A stretch of 64,000 bases of DNA from Deroplatys truncata. Its lineage: Eukaryota > Arthropoda > Insecta > Mantodea > Mantidae. The position numbers and the translations under genes were made by a program. A model generated the notes under the pieces. The model was not told the DNA's origin. It ran no database searches and was given only the letters and a program-made list of their open reading frames with translations. This document shows, in pieces, positions 1 to 11,234 of the stretch. The first letter of the stretch is position 1, and each line of letters opens with the position of its first letter. The stretch spans positions 11,777,630-11,841,629 of the forward strand of contig CM060982.1 of the NCBI GenBank assembly GCA_030765065.1, written 5' to 3'.

Positions 1-44
1 AGCGTGTACATCACGGGACAAACCTGATGTACCTACTGTACGTA

Positions 45-425
45 CTATCTTTTAAGAAAGTAAATGTACACTTTTCGCGGGTGAGTATCATTCAGGCGTT
101 CCGTGAGTACGGGATATGAAAACTAAAGCGGTAAATGTATACTGTAGCGGTAGCCACTTTAACCTGTCACTCACTTCGAAGATTTCTATGGCTATATTTA
201 CCTAGTATGGCAAAACACGGGCTAAATATCGCAAAACAAGTAGCAATTCTCTTGAAGCTGAGCTATTAACTGCATGGCATTGGAGAATATGCAAGAAAAC
301 GGAAAACACATGGAATGATGATTTTAAGAAAACCAAAACGCGCGCTGCTTCAAGTGTGCAGAGGGTTCACGGTTCGAACCTCAGCATGTGTTCATACTTT
401 TTATTCCAACTTTTTCATCTTGTAA
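45..425. repeat. Left long terminal inverted repeat of the Tc1-like element
   Basis: It matches the reverse complement of 2005-2437 along its length, for example the segment around 160-200 containing CACTCACTTCGAAG and the inner segment at about 340-420 with GGTTCACGGTTCGAACC. The inner part carries a tRNA B-box-like motif. The left arm lacks the A-box side of the tRNA-like sequence seen in the right arm. Confidence 0.85.
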
Positions 426-849
426 GACGCAGTAAAAAAGCAAATTTACAGTTCTCTTGCAGATAGGTTATTACTACATGATTTCAAAGAAAATGCGAGG
501 AGGTTAAATGATAATTCTAATGGAGCCAACTTCTAAATACTGTATATAATCCATTTGATCACAGCAATAAGTTAATACGTAAAATAACAAGAAACTGATA
601 AATTATCATCTTGAGAAAAACAACCTTACAGCTGCAAATATATTTTTGTATATTTCGATGGAGTATAATGCATTAAACTGAAGCGGCGTATTCTGTGTAA
701 CTGCCAGTTACAATATAGTTACTCCTTTATTATAAGTAACAAAAAGAAGTACGATAACTAATTCAACAAAAGCAAATTAAACAACTGCTATTTATAGCCG
801 AAGCCAAGCCATATTTGAAGAAATAAATTAATTTCCGAAACGTTTCAGA

Positions 850-1915
850 TTTATGGATAATGTATTTCTCCTGGAACAAGTAACTTGCCGAAATAACGAG
901 TAAAAAAACAAAAATGAAATCTTGTGTTTTGGAACCTCGCATAATCGCCCCAGCTACGATTACATCGCTTATTCTTTTCTACATGTTTGCAATCAGTGGG
1001 TTCTACTAATTGTGTTGCCATAGCTCCATCACGTGAGCAACTCGCACCCTGTCTGGTCGACTTAATTCCCATTCCTTTACCTGAAGGTCCATACGTGTTC
1101 AGTGGGGTTCAGATCAGGAGATCTCGAAGGCCAGTCCGTGCAGATTATTTCTGGGTGCCTCGTTAGCCAATCCTGGGTTATATATGCGGTAAGCACACCA
1201 CTATTGTCGTGCATAAATATATATTCTTCTTGTTCTGGGAACCTAGCACGAAGCGATGACAGCAAAGTGCTTTAGAGAATATCTACATAGACTGCCCTCG
1301 TCATTCTTTCTGGCACTTGAATTAACTCCCCTGGACCTAATAGTCCCAGAAATGTTCTGCAATTCTTCCCGAATGTTCTGCTCGAACGACGTGCTGAGGA
1401 ACGTACTGTAACGTATCTAGTTCCCCGTGGTCTATACAGACATAGGGTCCCTTGCTGGTTGTATCAAAGTACCTTCTCGTCACTCCATATTACCAGGTCA
1501 ATATTATGCTGTGCCCATTGTAACCTTCTGGCCTTGTGTACCTCAGTGAGAAGGAGCTTAGTGGCAAGACGATGGGATGCAATACCGGCATCCTATAATC
1601 GTTGGCGTATGGTTTCATATGAGAAACCATACTCAACTGCCTTGTCCAAAAAGGCAGACCTGTGTCTTAAAGGTTGGTTCCTCACATCTTCTACCAGAGC
1701 TTGGTCTTAAGCAATTGTTGTTGCTCGTGGCCTACCTGAACGCCTGCGTGATTTGGCCCATACAACTTCTCCCTCGTTATGCCGGTCTAGCCATTGTTTC
1801 ACTGTTCTTCGGTCACAAACCAATTCTCTAGGAATTTGAGAGGGGTTTTCACCATGAGTAGCACGACCTTTTGGAGCTGTAATCCGCTCCACACAACCTC
1901 GTGGATGTGGCATGC
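850..1915 (-). pseudogene. Broken Tc1-like transposase
   Basis: Reading leftwards, 1913-1707 gives an N-terminal DNA-binding piece ending in a basic GRPR-type linker, and 1265-1077 gives the catalytic C-terminus with MHDN followed by SPDLNPTEHVW, the Tc1 family signatures containing the second Asp and the final Glu. I count about 35 residues between them, one more than the common DD34E spacing, but the copy is too degraded to trust that. Stops and frameshifts separate the pieces and the first catalytic Asp region is not clear. It once cut and joined the element that encloses it; it cannot now make protein. Confidence 0.8.
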
Positions 1916-2004
1916 TGGATTACTGTGATGAAGCCTTAGTAAACATGTTCGAATGCAGTAAATAAGGAACATCCAGCAACATGTTGTGCATGCGCAAGAA
2001 ATAC

Positions 2005-2437
2005 AAGGTGAAAAAGTTGTAATAAAAGTATGACCACATGCTGGGGTTCGAACCGTGAACCCTCGGCACACTTGAAAGAACGTGCGTTTGACTAATGAGC
2101 TACGACAGCAGATGTTATTGTATGGGTTATATACAACATAGATGTTGGTTCTATTAAAATCATCATTCCACGTGTTTTCCGTTTTCTTGCCAATGCCATG
2201 TAGTTAATAGCTCAGCTGCAAGAGAATTACAACTTGTTTTGTGATATTTAGTCCATGTTTCGCCATACTGAGTTAATATAGCCATAGAAATCTTCGAAGT
2301 GAGTGACAGGTTAAAATGGCGACCACAACAGTATATATCTACGACCACGGCCGATTTAGTTTTCATACCCCCTACTCACGGAACACCTGAATTATACCGA
2401 CCCGCGAAAAGTATACATTTACTTTCTTGAAAGATAG
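2005..2437. repeat. Right long terminal inverted repeat of the Tc1-like element
   Basis: Reverse complement of the left arm at 45-425, with moderate divergence and small indels. Its inner part extends into a more complete tRNA-like sequence at about 2040-2112. Confidence 0.85.
2040..2112 (-). repeat. tRNA-like sequence (A box and B box) inside the right inverted repeat
   Basis: On the minus strand an A-box-like GTAGCTCATTAGT is followed about 40 bp later by a B box, GGTTCGAACCC, with T-arm pairing. The acceptor ends pair poorly and the anticodon arm is weak, so this is a tRNA-derived segment rather than a working tRNA. It could be a captured SINE head that became part of the transposon arm, or a chance internal polymerase III promoter. 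Confidence 0.5.
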
Positions 2438-2439
2438 TA

Positions 2440-3950
2440 CATAGTTTCGATTGAATAATGGACTATACCCTACAAGTTGAGTTACTTGGTTATTCACAGC
2501 CTTACCGTAAAAACACTACATTTATTTTGCACAATTCGTTAGCAGTGAACGAGTGGTTCTGAACAACAAAACAAATAAAATGTTAACTAAAACACGAAAA
2601 AAGAAAGAAAATACAGATGTGCCTCTCCATCAACAATATCTTATGCCGAAGTATGCCTTTAACAACAGTGCTATCGAGGGAAAATAACTTGAGGTAGTGA
2701 GGTGTCTGTTCATCTCCCCACGTTCTGCCGAGGTTTGGTCAGTGGCATGCTGACTATTAACCTATATGCTAATACTTGGAATTTAGAAACCGAAGTCCAT
2801 AAGCTTCCTATCTCAAAATGTTTATCTGGAACCCTTCCACAATGCTTGCAGTTTATGTGGTTGAATTTTGGGATACTTGTATATATTCATTAGGGCCGAA
2901 AGCTTATTTAACCTCCTGTTACTTATAGCTTATAAATATCAATGATATAAAAGTATTCAATATCCAGCAACGCTTTATGGTATATCTATTATTCAGTGAC
3001 ATTATTGTATATTCATAATATTTTGATCTCCTTCATTTAAGATTTGTCCCAATATAATGCTTCCTCTGACATTAAATATATTTTCTAATGAACTATCTAC
3101 AACTTTCTTTTGCTGCACCATCTTATTATTTTTGGCACTGCGCCGTTTCCCAAGAACACAGTAGCTCAAGCTGTTTTGTTTATATTGCATTGAAGTTAAA
3201 TGTAAATCGCAAAGTTAGTGAAAACCAATTAACTTATTTAGTGAAAACGATTACGAAGTTTGAATTATGATGCTGTAGTGACTTTTAGGTTATAGTTATA
3301 TCACAAATGTAAATGGCTATTTTTGAGAATTTTAAGGAGCCATGGAATTTAACAATTAAAACAAATATTAGATGTAAATACACGAGTATAACATATTCAG
3401 CACACATTAAAAAAATAATAGCACATATATTGTGTAAATAATAGGTATTACATCATATTACCTCATTTTATGGAAATAAAAGATAATTAAGACCCTAAAC
3501 GTTACACGCTTAACAATATGTGTTTTAAAAATTTACATTTTCCGTTTGCACTTTTTTTGCATCAGTTCCTCTAAAAGTGTAAAAACGGGGTTTTACTGTA
3601 ATTGCGAGGTTACTAAAAGTAAGTGAATGCATACAGCTTATCAGAAACCCATCGAAACAAATTTTCAACTTTCTGGTCACAACTTTCAAATATATCAACA
3701 TTTCTGAAGAAAGAAAAAACCTCGGAGAAAAGTGAACAACCCAATGTTACCATCTGCATATGGCCAGTCCAAAATACATGAAACAGCCAACAGTTTTAGA
3801 TCCATATAGAACAAAATTGGCAAAATTGCTCGCCTTCAATAAATTTTACAATCTTGTCATCAACAACTCAAGAGATTTAAGAGAATGTTTAAAGCACGCC
3901 ATAAATCTGACAGATTCTATAGTATGATTTGATGTCACCGCCTAGTCAGA
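2440..3950. other. AT-rich stretch without recognisable genes
   Basis: Only short open frames occur here and none resembles a known family. No RNA gene or repeat structure was recognised. Confidence 0.5.
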
Positions 3951-3952
3951 GG

Positions 3953-4178
3953 CGTAGCTAGGGTTTGGAAACCCCCGTCCCCTTTGCTAAAAATAATCTG
4001 AAAATTAATAGGAAAACTAGCTTAATTAAAATAGTAGCATCTTTCCAGCTTGGTGGAAACGAGATACTTCCTAATCGTATCACTGGTAACGCTATATTTA
4101 CGCCGCATGTCTTGATAAAACTGTTTAAAAATGGATTCGTATACATAAAACCCCTTAATATTTTTCTGGCTGCGCTAC
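3953..4178. mobile_element. Possible short hAT-type non-autonomous element (MITE)
   Basis: The left end begins CAGAGGCGTAGCTAGG and about 210 bp later an imperfect inverted counterpart, CTGGCTGCGCTACTGCG, closes it. CAGAGGCGTAGC-like ends are typical of hAT non-autonomous elements. I could not see an 8-bp target duplication, so this is tentative. The open frames across it are incidental. Confidence 0.4.
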
Positions 4179-4179
4179 T

Positions 4180-6420
4180 GCGTTTTGTTCCGCAGAATTT
4201 CCATCAAGAAGCTCCTGCCAGTCCTCAAGAAATGGCTATAAAGCAATGATACACCCTTGGAAGCAATAGAGCATAACGCCAAACTCGTGTAACTGTGCAT
4301 CACTCAAAACCTTTTCAGCTTCAACGTCAAAGTCTATCAATAAATATGAGTTTAGAAATGGCTTACTAACTCTCGACCTCCCTTGCATATTTGTTAATGG
4401 GTGTAAAAGTTTAACATAAATAATATAATGATTGATTAACACAAAATAAAGTAAGTCCTGAACAATACAGTAACATACCAACGCTGGATGTAGCTTACAG
4501 CGTCACTTGTGCTCTCCGAGTTCGACACACGTATAATACTAACCCAGTGGACTAGCAGAGTCTCCGACTATCCTTGATGTCTACATCGCAATTAGCTCTT
4601 CTGTTCTAAAGGGTTCTGTATACATAAACTATAAAAGCTTTCTCTCAGGAAATGACTGTTGCCCATGTATTCTAGCTATACTCACCTTTAAAGTGCGTCA
4701 CTCAGCCCACACGTTACAGGACTTATCAGGAAATGATCAAGCTGTTGTATGTTGTACCATGTGAGACCATCTTCCTGACATCTTGTAGAAATATATAATA
4801 TTGAATTTAGAATTTTGATTAGATTATTTTCATACGTTACATCTTGCCCCAGGTTGGAAATCACACTATCACTGTGTGTAAATAAAAAAGGTGAAAAAGA
4901 AAACCGATTACATAAATACAAATACATCACGAAAACAGACCCATAGGAAAGAATGTAAGAGAATTTAAATCAAAGTATGTCTGGTTGCATCTCCATGAGT
5001 GTCCATTAAACCACAAGAATTGAAGTACAATTCTATACCATAAATAAAGCAAGCGGAACAAGTGTTTGTGGTTTCCGCGAGTGAACCCATTTTACAATAA
5101 TTCTATACTGGCCAGTATGGGTTCAAATGTCATACGATAACACACACACACACACACACACACACAGCAGAAAGTCACTGATCATGCACTTGATTCTAGA
5201 GCTGAGAATTACCTGGAACATTCTACAAGCACCCAAGGCTTGGAAGATAACGCTGAAGTTCCACTGAGCATTGGTGAAGCAATGGCATTGTTTTTGAAGT
5301 TCCACACAGGTGTGAACCATATTATACAAGTGGCAGATCTACGCACGAATTCTATACGAGAAATTGCTAGAAGTGTGGCTCTTAGCAGTGAACTTCAACA
5401 AGGACGACCAAAACTATCCTGAGTTCGATGGTGTGCTAACGGCTGACGTGCATATTATTACTGGTAGCGTAATTGCAGCCAACAGAAAGAATAATGTGCT
5501 CGAGCTTCGTAGGCTTATGCACAGGTATGCCTGTCTGCACTAGAGTCCCACCTCACGTGATTCAGGTCATTAAGTCTGCAGGATACATGAAATGTGTAAT
5601 TTATATCGTAAATGCCCTATAAAAGTGAAAATATGCTAAAATATTTTACTGAATTAAAGAAATAAAAGAAAAAGAATAATGAGAGAACCCGTACAAAAAA
5701 ATCAGACAAGCATGTCCTAAGTAACCTTAATCATTATAACGTGCTTCATTGTAGATAATTACAAAGTTATTTTCTTATGATAAATATCACTGATTATTAA
5801 ATGAGTAATTGCTCAGCTGTACAAATATCTGAAAACAAAATTAATGAACAGGGCTTGAGCTTCATTCGCAAAATAAACATTATGAACGTTTTCTGATAAA
5901 TATCATTCTAATCTACTTGATGTAATGGACATGCCCATCTAAACTCAGTACATGATTTTAAATATGAACTCAGATGTTCTTGTCAAATTTGTATCAACTA
6001 GCTAATTTTCTTTATAGTTCAAGTGGAGAAAAATAAAATCTGAATAGGCTGAAATATATACACATTCTTAACTCCATAAAGCTCAGAAACCAAAATTAAC
6101 ATTATTTGGTGTTTTTTGGTACATGACATAAACATTGTTACTAAACAATACTTTTACATTTCTATATTTTCGGTATCCAAACATGAATAAAATAACAAAG
6201 AACGTAACCTAGTAATTTATCTTCCCCCTGAATGAAAAAGCAAAATCCAGGATACTCCTGGGGTTCACAAATGTATAACAAAGTATTTATACCACTAATA
6301 GTGTTTAAGGATACAGCCATTCTTCCGTTTATAATAATGTGATCAAATTGACAAATATTTAGCATAATTTGCGCACTATGGCAAAAGCATTCACATATTC
6401 TACTTTGCCTATCAAAAATC
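4180..6420. other. AT-rich non-coding stretch with a (CA)n microsatellite
   Basis: Holds a short CA microsatellite at about 5143-5166 and otherwise only short random-looking frames. A 60-residue frame at 5240-5422 (plus) resembles nothing I know. No other structure noticed. Confidence 0.5.
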
Positions 6421-6432
6421 TGTAAAGAGTAA

Positions 6433-7220
6433 AGGCTGGTTCACAACCACCCGGTAACGGTAACCAGAACGGAAACGAGAACGGGAAGCAAGAAATTTTG
6501 ATTCACAACTGCCCGGTAACGAAAACGGGAATGCATATCGATCACAAAGTGAAAGTCGATTTTGCGCATTGGGATTTCATTTGTTTTTAACTGACCAATA
6601 ACATTTTTTCACCTACTTCCAATTTAGCCAAGCCAACATCAAAATTCGATAGAGTAAACATTATCTAAATGCATATTCATTACATTTCCGATTCCTCTAC
6701 TCATGCCAAACTTTCATTCCTCTATTTAATGGCATACATTAAAATTGTTTATTCTTTTTTCATTTCCACCGGTTTTAGCTGCTCTTTGTAGCTTTTGCCA
6801 TGTTTTTAGGTAATAACCAGTTTTGAGTTGCATATAAACAAACTACAAATGATTCCTTCACCAGAGGAACCACCGTGATTAGATTTGCGGGTGTCGGGAT
6901 GAGGTTAGGAAGCACATTTACTACTAATTCCTTCCAGTTTCATGTTTCCAGCTTGGGACTATAGAGAGCACTAGTGGCTGTTTCATGTCACGGCTGCTTA
7001 AAATAACCTCTAGAGTGAAGAGTCTAATATGCACAATAGGGATCTAATATGCCGTGCCCGGGAACGAGAACGAGAAAGTTAAAAGTTGGGCAACTCTTCT
7101 TCCCGTTCCCGGGGCCCGGGAAGGTTTCCCGTCGGTTGTGGACACTCCCATTTGAATACATGTATTTCAACTTTCCCGTTCTCGTTCTGGTTACCGTTCT
7201 CGTTGGTTGTGAACCAGCCT
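6433..7220. mobile_element. PIF/Harbinger-like non-autonomous element with TAA target duplication
   Basis: The ends AGGCTGGTTCACAACC and its complement face each other 788 bp apart, each followed inward by repeats of GAACGAGAACGGG type. TAA flanks both ends (6430-6432 and 7221-7223), fitting the TWA target of PIF/Harbinger. The flanks outside, GTAAAGAG and CTCTTTAC, are themselves inverted, so either the target was a palindrome centred on TAA or the inverted repeats extend 11 bp further. No transposase lies inside, so it would need a partner in trans. The class assignment is inferred from the ends only. Confidence 0.6.
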
Positions 7221-8466
7221 TAACTCTTTACTACCATTTAGGGGCCATCAAGTAAATCCTAAAAGGAATAGATATTCGCTAAAAGGCACAAATATCGTAC
7301 ACATCATTATGGATATAGCACATCCGCACGGCCGTTTAGCATTTATTTAGAGCTACAAAGAACCTCAAGGTAATTACATATGTAACATGGAAATAATAAT
7401 CTAATAATTAATTTAAACCAAGGAAATTAAACTAAGGAAGCGCTTCCGGCTAACACTAAAGTAAAAGCTAACATTACCGCAATACTTCAAGCTAAAGGGA
7501 CAAGAAGAATTATTGAATTACAGCTCTTTCTTAAACAAGTATCTACAACATACAAAACAGTTGAATTTTGGGTACAAAAGTGCGTGGTAATTTTTTATGC
7601 TGAGTATAGAACAAGGTATCTATCATCCATGGAGACTGAGCTTTATATGCATTATATCTCACAATTCTGACGCAGTTGAACATAACCTCATAGGAGGCTA
7701 CGTTCGATTCAACCTAGAAAGATACCAGGTCCCACAAATAATATACGCATTAGGTACATTCTTGGAGCTAGTGACCTAGTGAAGGGTTCTAAAATATCGA
7801 CTGCCCATCGATGTAATTAACGGGAATTGGTTGTAATAAAACTTAGTCTGTTTTCTGACCCTGGCGAGTCACGATTTGACATATTTTTTCTACCTCTCGG
7901 CGCATACCGATCCAATAATAACGAGAATTAATCCTGCAGAATGTCTTTGTAAAGCCGAGATGGCCGCAAAAGCGATAATTATGATTAGAAAATAAAATCA
8001 CCTGCTTGAGTTCTCTGGGATGACTGCGAGATGAAGCTGACCTGTAGCTCCTGCATTTTGCGATAGGGTGCCTCTGAGGTAAGGAGACAGGAAGATGTGA
8101 GAAAGGCAAGTTCAGGTTGCTGTACGGTAGCGAAGATAGGATGTAAAAGCGTTTTCTCTTGTTGAGTTACTTCCACAGGTGAGATTACACACGTAATAGG
8201 TTCTATCTATTCAAATTCCTCTGAATTCGGGTTATCTATCGGAAATCGTGACAATGCATCAGCATCTAAGTGTCGAAGCCGTCGCGATGGGAAAGCGTAG
8301 TGGTATTCCTGTAACTTTAAACTTTATTTGTCCTGTGTCATCCTGTGACATCTTTCAAATTTTTAATATAGCACAAAACATGATGATCCTTAACAATGTG
8401 GACTGGAAATCCATACGCTCGAAAATGAGTAAGATCAAATGGCTAAAAGTTATACATAAAAAATTA

Positions 8467-8720
8467 AGTTTTATTAATGGACACTCTTTAACTACTATGG
8501 TCCTTAGCGTCGCATTATATACTGGGCGTGAGGGACCGGAAATTTTGCTCAGAGGCCTCTTTATCAGACTTGAGGTTCTTATACGTGCCGCAAATCTATG
8601 ACAGGGGACCACCGGCTTTACTTCCCTACCGAAGGAAGCCGTACTAAGGACTTTTAAGCCCGGAAAAAAGTCTCTTGCTGTCCGCCGGGTTTGAACCCGC
8701 GACCTTGGAGTTATAGCTCA
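8467..8720 (-). repeat. SINE family S1, copy 1 (5'-truncated head)
   Basis: Minus-oriented copy of a tRNA-headed SINE found six times in this window. The tRNA B box (GGGTTTGAACCC, read on plus as the palindrome-like end) is near 8690 and the body ends at 8467 in a tail containing AATAAAAC. The 5' end of the head is missing. It lies in the RNase H part of the gypsy remnant. Confidence 0.85.
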
Positions 8721-8773
8721 GTTTCTGTATAGTTTCACTCCTCTTTATGCACATTTCTGGATAAGTTTAAAAA

Positions 8774-9037
8774 AGTTTTATTTATGGACACTTCCTAACT
8801 GCTATGGATCTTAGCGTTCCATTCTATATTGGGCGTAAAATACCGTAAATGTTTGCTCAGAGGCCTCTTTATCAGGCTTGAGGTTCTTTTGCGTGTCGTA
8901 ACCGGATTTACTTCCTCTCCGAAGGAAGCCATACTAAGGATTTTTACGGCCGAAAAAATCTATCGCCCTCCGCTGGGTTTGAACCCTCGACCTCGGGAAC
9001 TAGAGGCTAGTATGGTACCACTAGACCATGGAGGACA
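8774..9037 (-). repeat. SINE family S1, copy 2 (near full length)
   Basis: On the minus strand the head reads CCTCCATGGTCTAGTGGTAC (A box) and then GAGGGTTCAAACCC (B box), the layout of a tRNA-Glu/Gly-like gene; the roughly 190-bp body includes CTAAGATCC and CCTCTGAGCAAA blocks and ends in CATAAATAAAAC. Same orientation as copy 1 and separated from it by about 55 bp. Confidence 0.9.
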
Positions 9038-9764
9038 AGGTTTTTAATGTATACCCAGTAGGATGAAATTCACTATCAACTTTTTGTTTTGTTTTTGTGT
9101 GTTTTTTAATAATACGCTTCCTAAGCCTTTATCAGAAGCGCCAGAATGCAGCTCAATATGACATGGTGTTCTAATACCGGTAGAAAATTAAAGCATTTTA
9201 AATGTTTCGAAAGCTTGTGATCTTCGTTAGTCCAAAGAAATGTTTTGTTATTCTTTTTAAGTACATATAGTGGTTGGGCAATGGCTGCAAAATTTGGAAT
9301 GAACCGGCGATAGAAACAAAAAATTTTAGAATTCTGCGAAGATCACAAACAGATTTAGAGATGGGAAGTTCCTTTATTGATCTTAGTTTGGCTTGAATTG
9401 TTTCTATACCTATTCCTGAAACCTCGAATCCTAAGAGTTTAATTATAGTCATGGTAAAGAAACATTTTTCAGCTTAAACTTAAAATTATGTTCTTCTAAT
9501 CTATGAAACACTGGTTCCAAATTAAGTAGAAACTCGTTGAAGTTACTTGCAAACACTACAACGTCATCTAAAAACAGCAATACTATCTTGTATTTCAGGT
9601 CACCTAATAACTGATCCGCAATAAATTGAAAATTGCGCGAAGTTTTGTTTAAACCGAAAGATATCGATTAAACTCGAATAATCATCTGGGTTAACGAAGG
9701 CTATATGTGGTTTATTGTCTTCTGTAAAGGTATCTGAAAGCAAACACTGAGAAAATCCAAGGTA

Positions 9765-11230
9765 CAGTACCTTTTCCAGCTGAATCAGTTGAAGATCAGA
9801 AGCTTCACGATACCCTTCAAGATGTAAGTTTCCTTGAACTCTTCAATTTCATTCAGAGTTGACCGAACTTGCAGTATCCCTGGCCGTTCAGCTGTCACTC
9901 TGATCCACTTGGCTTTTGAAATGTGCACATTGGTGGGTTTAGATATTTTTCAGCAGCTGACTTCAAGTCATAAAAATATGTTCCTTGCATAACAGTCACT
10001 ATGAATAGTGTGTGGGTAGCTTCACTAATGAGTTGAATTAAATCTTTTGGAACTTCACAGACAGTTATCCTCTTTCGTTTCTCAATGTGAGCAAAATCAC
10101 TATCACAAGACATAAAAGAGTGCCCTTTCACTGAGAACTTATATTCTATTTCCATAAAGTAACCTTTTGCTGTTAGGTACATCTACAGAAACTTCATCTT
10201 ATTTTTGTTCAGCCCCGGCAGTTGTCGCTCCATATTACAAGTTTCTTTTTACAAGTAAAAAGAAACAATTTCATTTCCACCCCTGCCTCATGCTAAAGAA
10301 ACACATGACCAGCTCTAGTATCACCAACATGAATGCAAAGATTGTAATTGGAAAGCGCCGTAAATAGTACTTTTCACTGTGCCTTAATGAAGGAAGAGGA
10401 ATCACTTTTTGCAAATCCTTTGCAGCTGCATAAACTTCCGAGTTCGGCCCTTAACTCTTCAATTTGTCAACTTTCATGGAATCCATAACTTTCTTGGCTT
10501 TTCGGTGATGCCATTCTAGTTGCAGTTTATTCTCTTGGTTATTGGGACCACACCTCAATTTGGCTTTAAGAATATCACATATAGAACATGCAAACGATGA
10601 AATTTTAGGTTGCGGAGTTTTTCATTAAAGACTTCAGCATAGAAGCTGTATGTGATGTCAGTGACTATTGCTTTCGAATGTCTTTGAATAAATGAAAAAT
10701 AGTCTGGTTTTCAGTTAAGTATTGTTTATCAGCTGATTTTACCCTCAAATAGTGGGTTTCTTGCCTTGGTATGGCATTAATATGATACAGAACCAAATTT
10801 TCAATTGCTGTATACTTTCTGTGTTTATCTTATTTGCTCTCCATTCTTTATAGACAATCTCACCTCTCTTCTTTAACTGTGTTAATGTCTGAATTCTTCT
10901 TTTTATCAAACCGAGAACCTCCACAATGTTCCTTTACATACTTGTAATACATTTCCCTCTGCATCAGGCAATGTGTAGCATATGGTTACTTCTTTGTTCT
11001 TTAGAGTTACAGGCTATTCAGCATCTTCCTCTATAGACAACTGAACAATGTTCTCATTGTCATTATTTACTTTTGATCTTCACCTCTTCACTTTGCTAAC
11101 ATGTATGTGAGACATTGCATAGGAATTTTGCTTTCAGCAAGTGGAAATCATTAAACAACTTGAGTTTCTGCTCATATGAAACTTGTTTGCATTTAAATTG
11201 GCATTTACAGGAAACCTGAAAGAGGGAAAA
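9765..11230 (-). pseudogene. Eroded member of an uncharacterised multicopy insect protein family
   Basis: Reading leftwards, pieces in changing frames keep a recognisable order: a cysteine-containing start (QVSCKCQFKCKQ, ~11220), a region with CGPNNQENKLQLEWHH (~10550), a DLQKVIPLPSLRHSEKYY block (~10400), and GHSFMSCDSDFAHIEKRKR at 10110 within the 10182-9895 frame. I know this order from numerous long uncharacterised insect proteins that behave like repeats and may be a transposase of unnamed class; that function is not established. Stops and frameshifts show it is dead. It abuts the gypsy RT at about 9750-9765, so one element may have inserted into or been joined to the other. Confidence 0.6.
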
Positions 11231-11234
11231 AAGT

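Larger units (their letters stand above)
45..2437 (-). mobile_element. Tc1-like DNA transposon with long terminal inverted repeats
   Basis: Two arms, about 45-425 and 2005-2437, are inverted copies of each other, and between them lie broken pieces of a Tc1/IS630-type transposase reading on the minus strand. The outer ends read TACTATCTTT on one side and its complement on the other, with TA at both edges, as expected of the superfamily. Most Tc1 elements have 20-60 bp inverted repeats, while these are around 400 bp. The arms have diverged by many substitutions, so the insertion is old and inactive. Confidence 0.85.
7843..9750 (-). pseudogene. Ty3/gypsy pol remnant (RT, RNase H, integrase) with SINE insertions
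   Basis: Reading leftwards: 9745-9540 encodes the reverse transcriptase palm with an FGL block and the catalytic FLDDVVVF; 9452-9198 the connection segment with LLGFEVSG and DLRR; 9190-9045 the RNase H start, SGASDKGLGSVLLK; 8310-8225 the RNase H end with DADALSRFP; 8110-7843 the integrase zinc-binding region with GHLGFTK and RYYWIGMRREVEK. The order is exactly that of Ty3/gypsy pol. Two SINEs (8467-8720 and 8774-9037) sit inside the RNase H region. Several frameshifts exist, and neither the integrase core nor LTRs were seen nearby. It is a dead copy of a cytoplasmic reverse-transcribing element. Confidence 0.9.

Noticed and set aside
2040-2112. A functional tRNA gene
   Set aside because: A and B boxes are present but acceptor stem and anticodon arm pair poorly, and it is part of a transposon arm.
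8940-9037. tRNA-Glu/Gly-like gene
   Set aside because: It is the head of the S1 SINE, followed by a conserved SINE body and tail in six copies.
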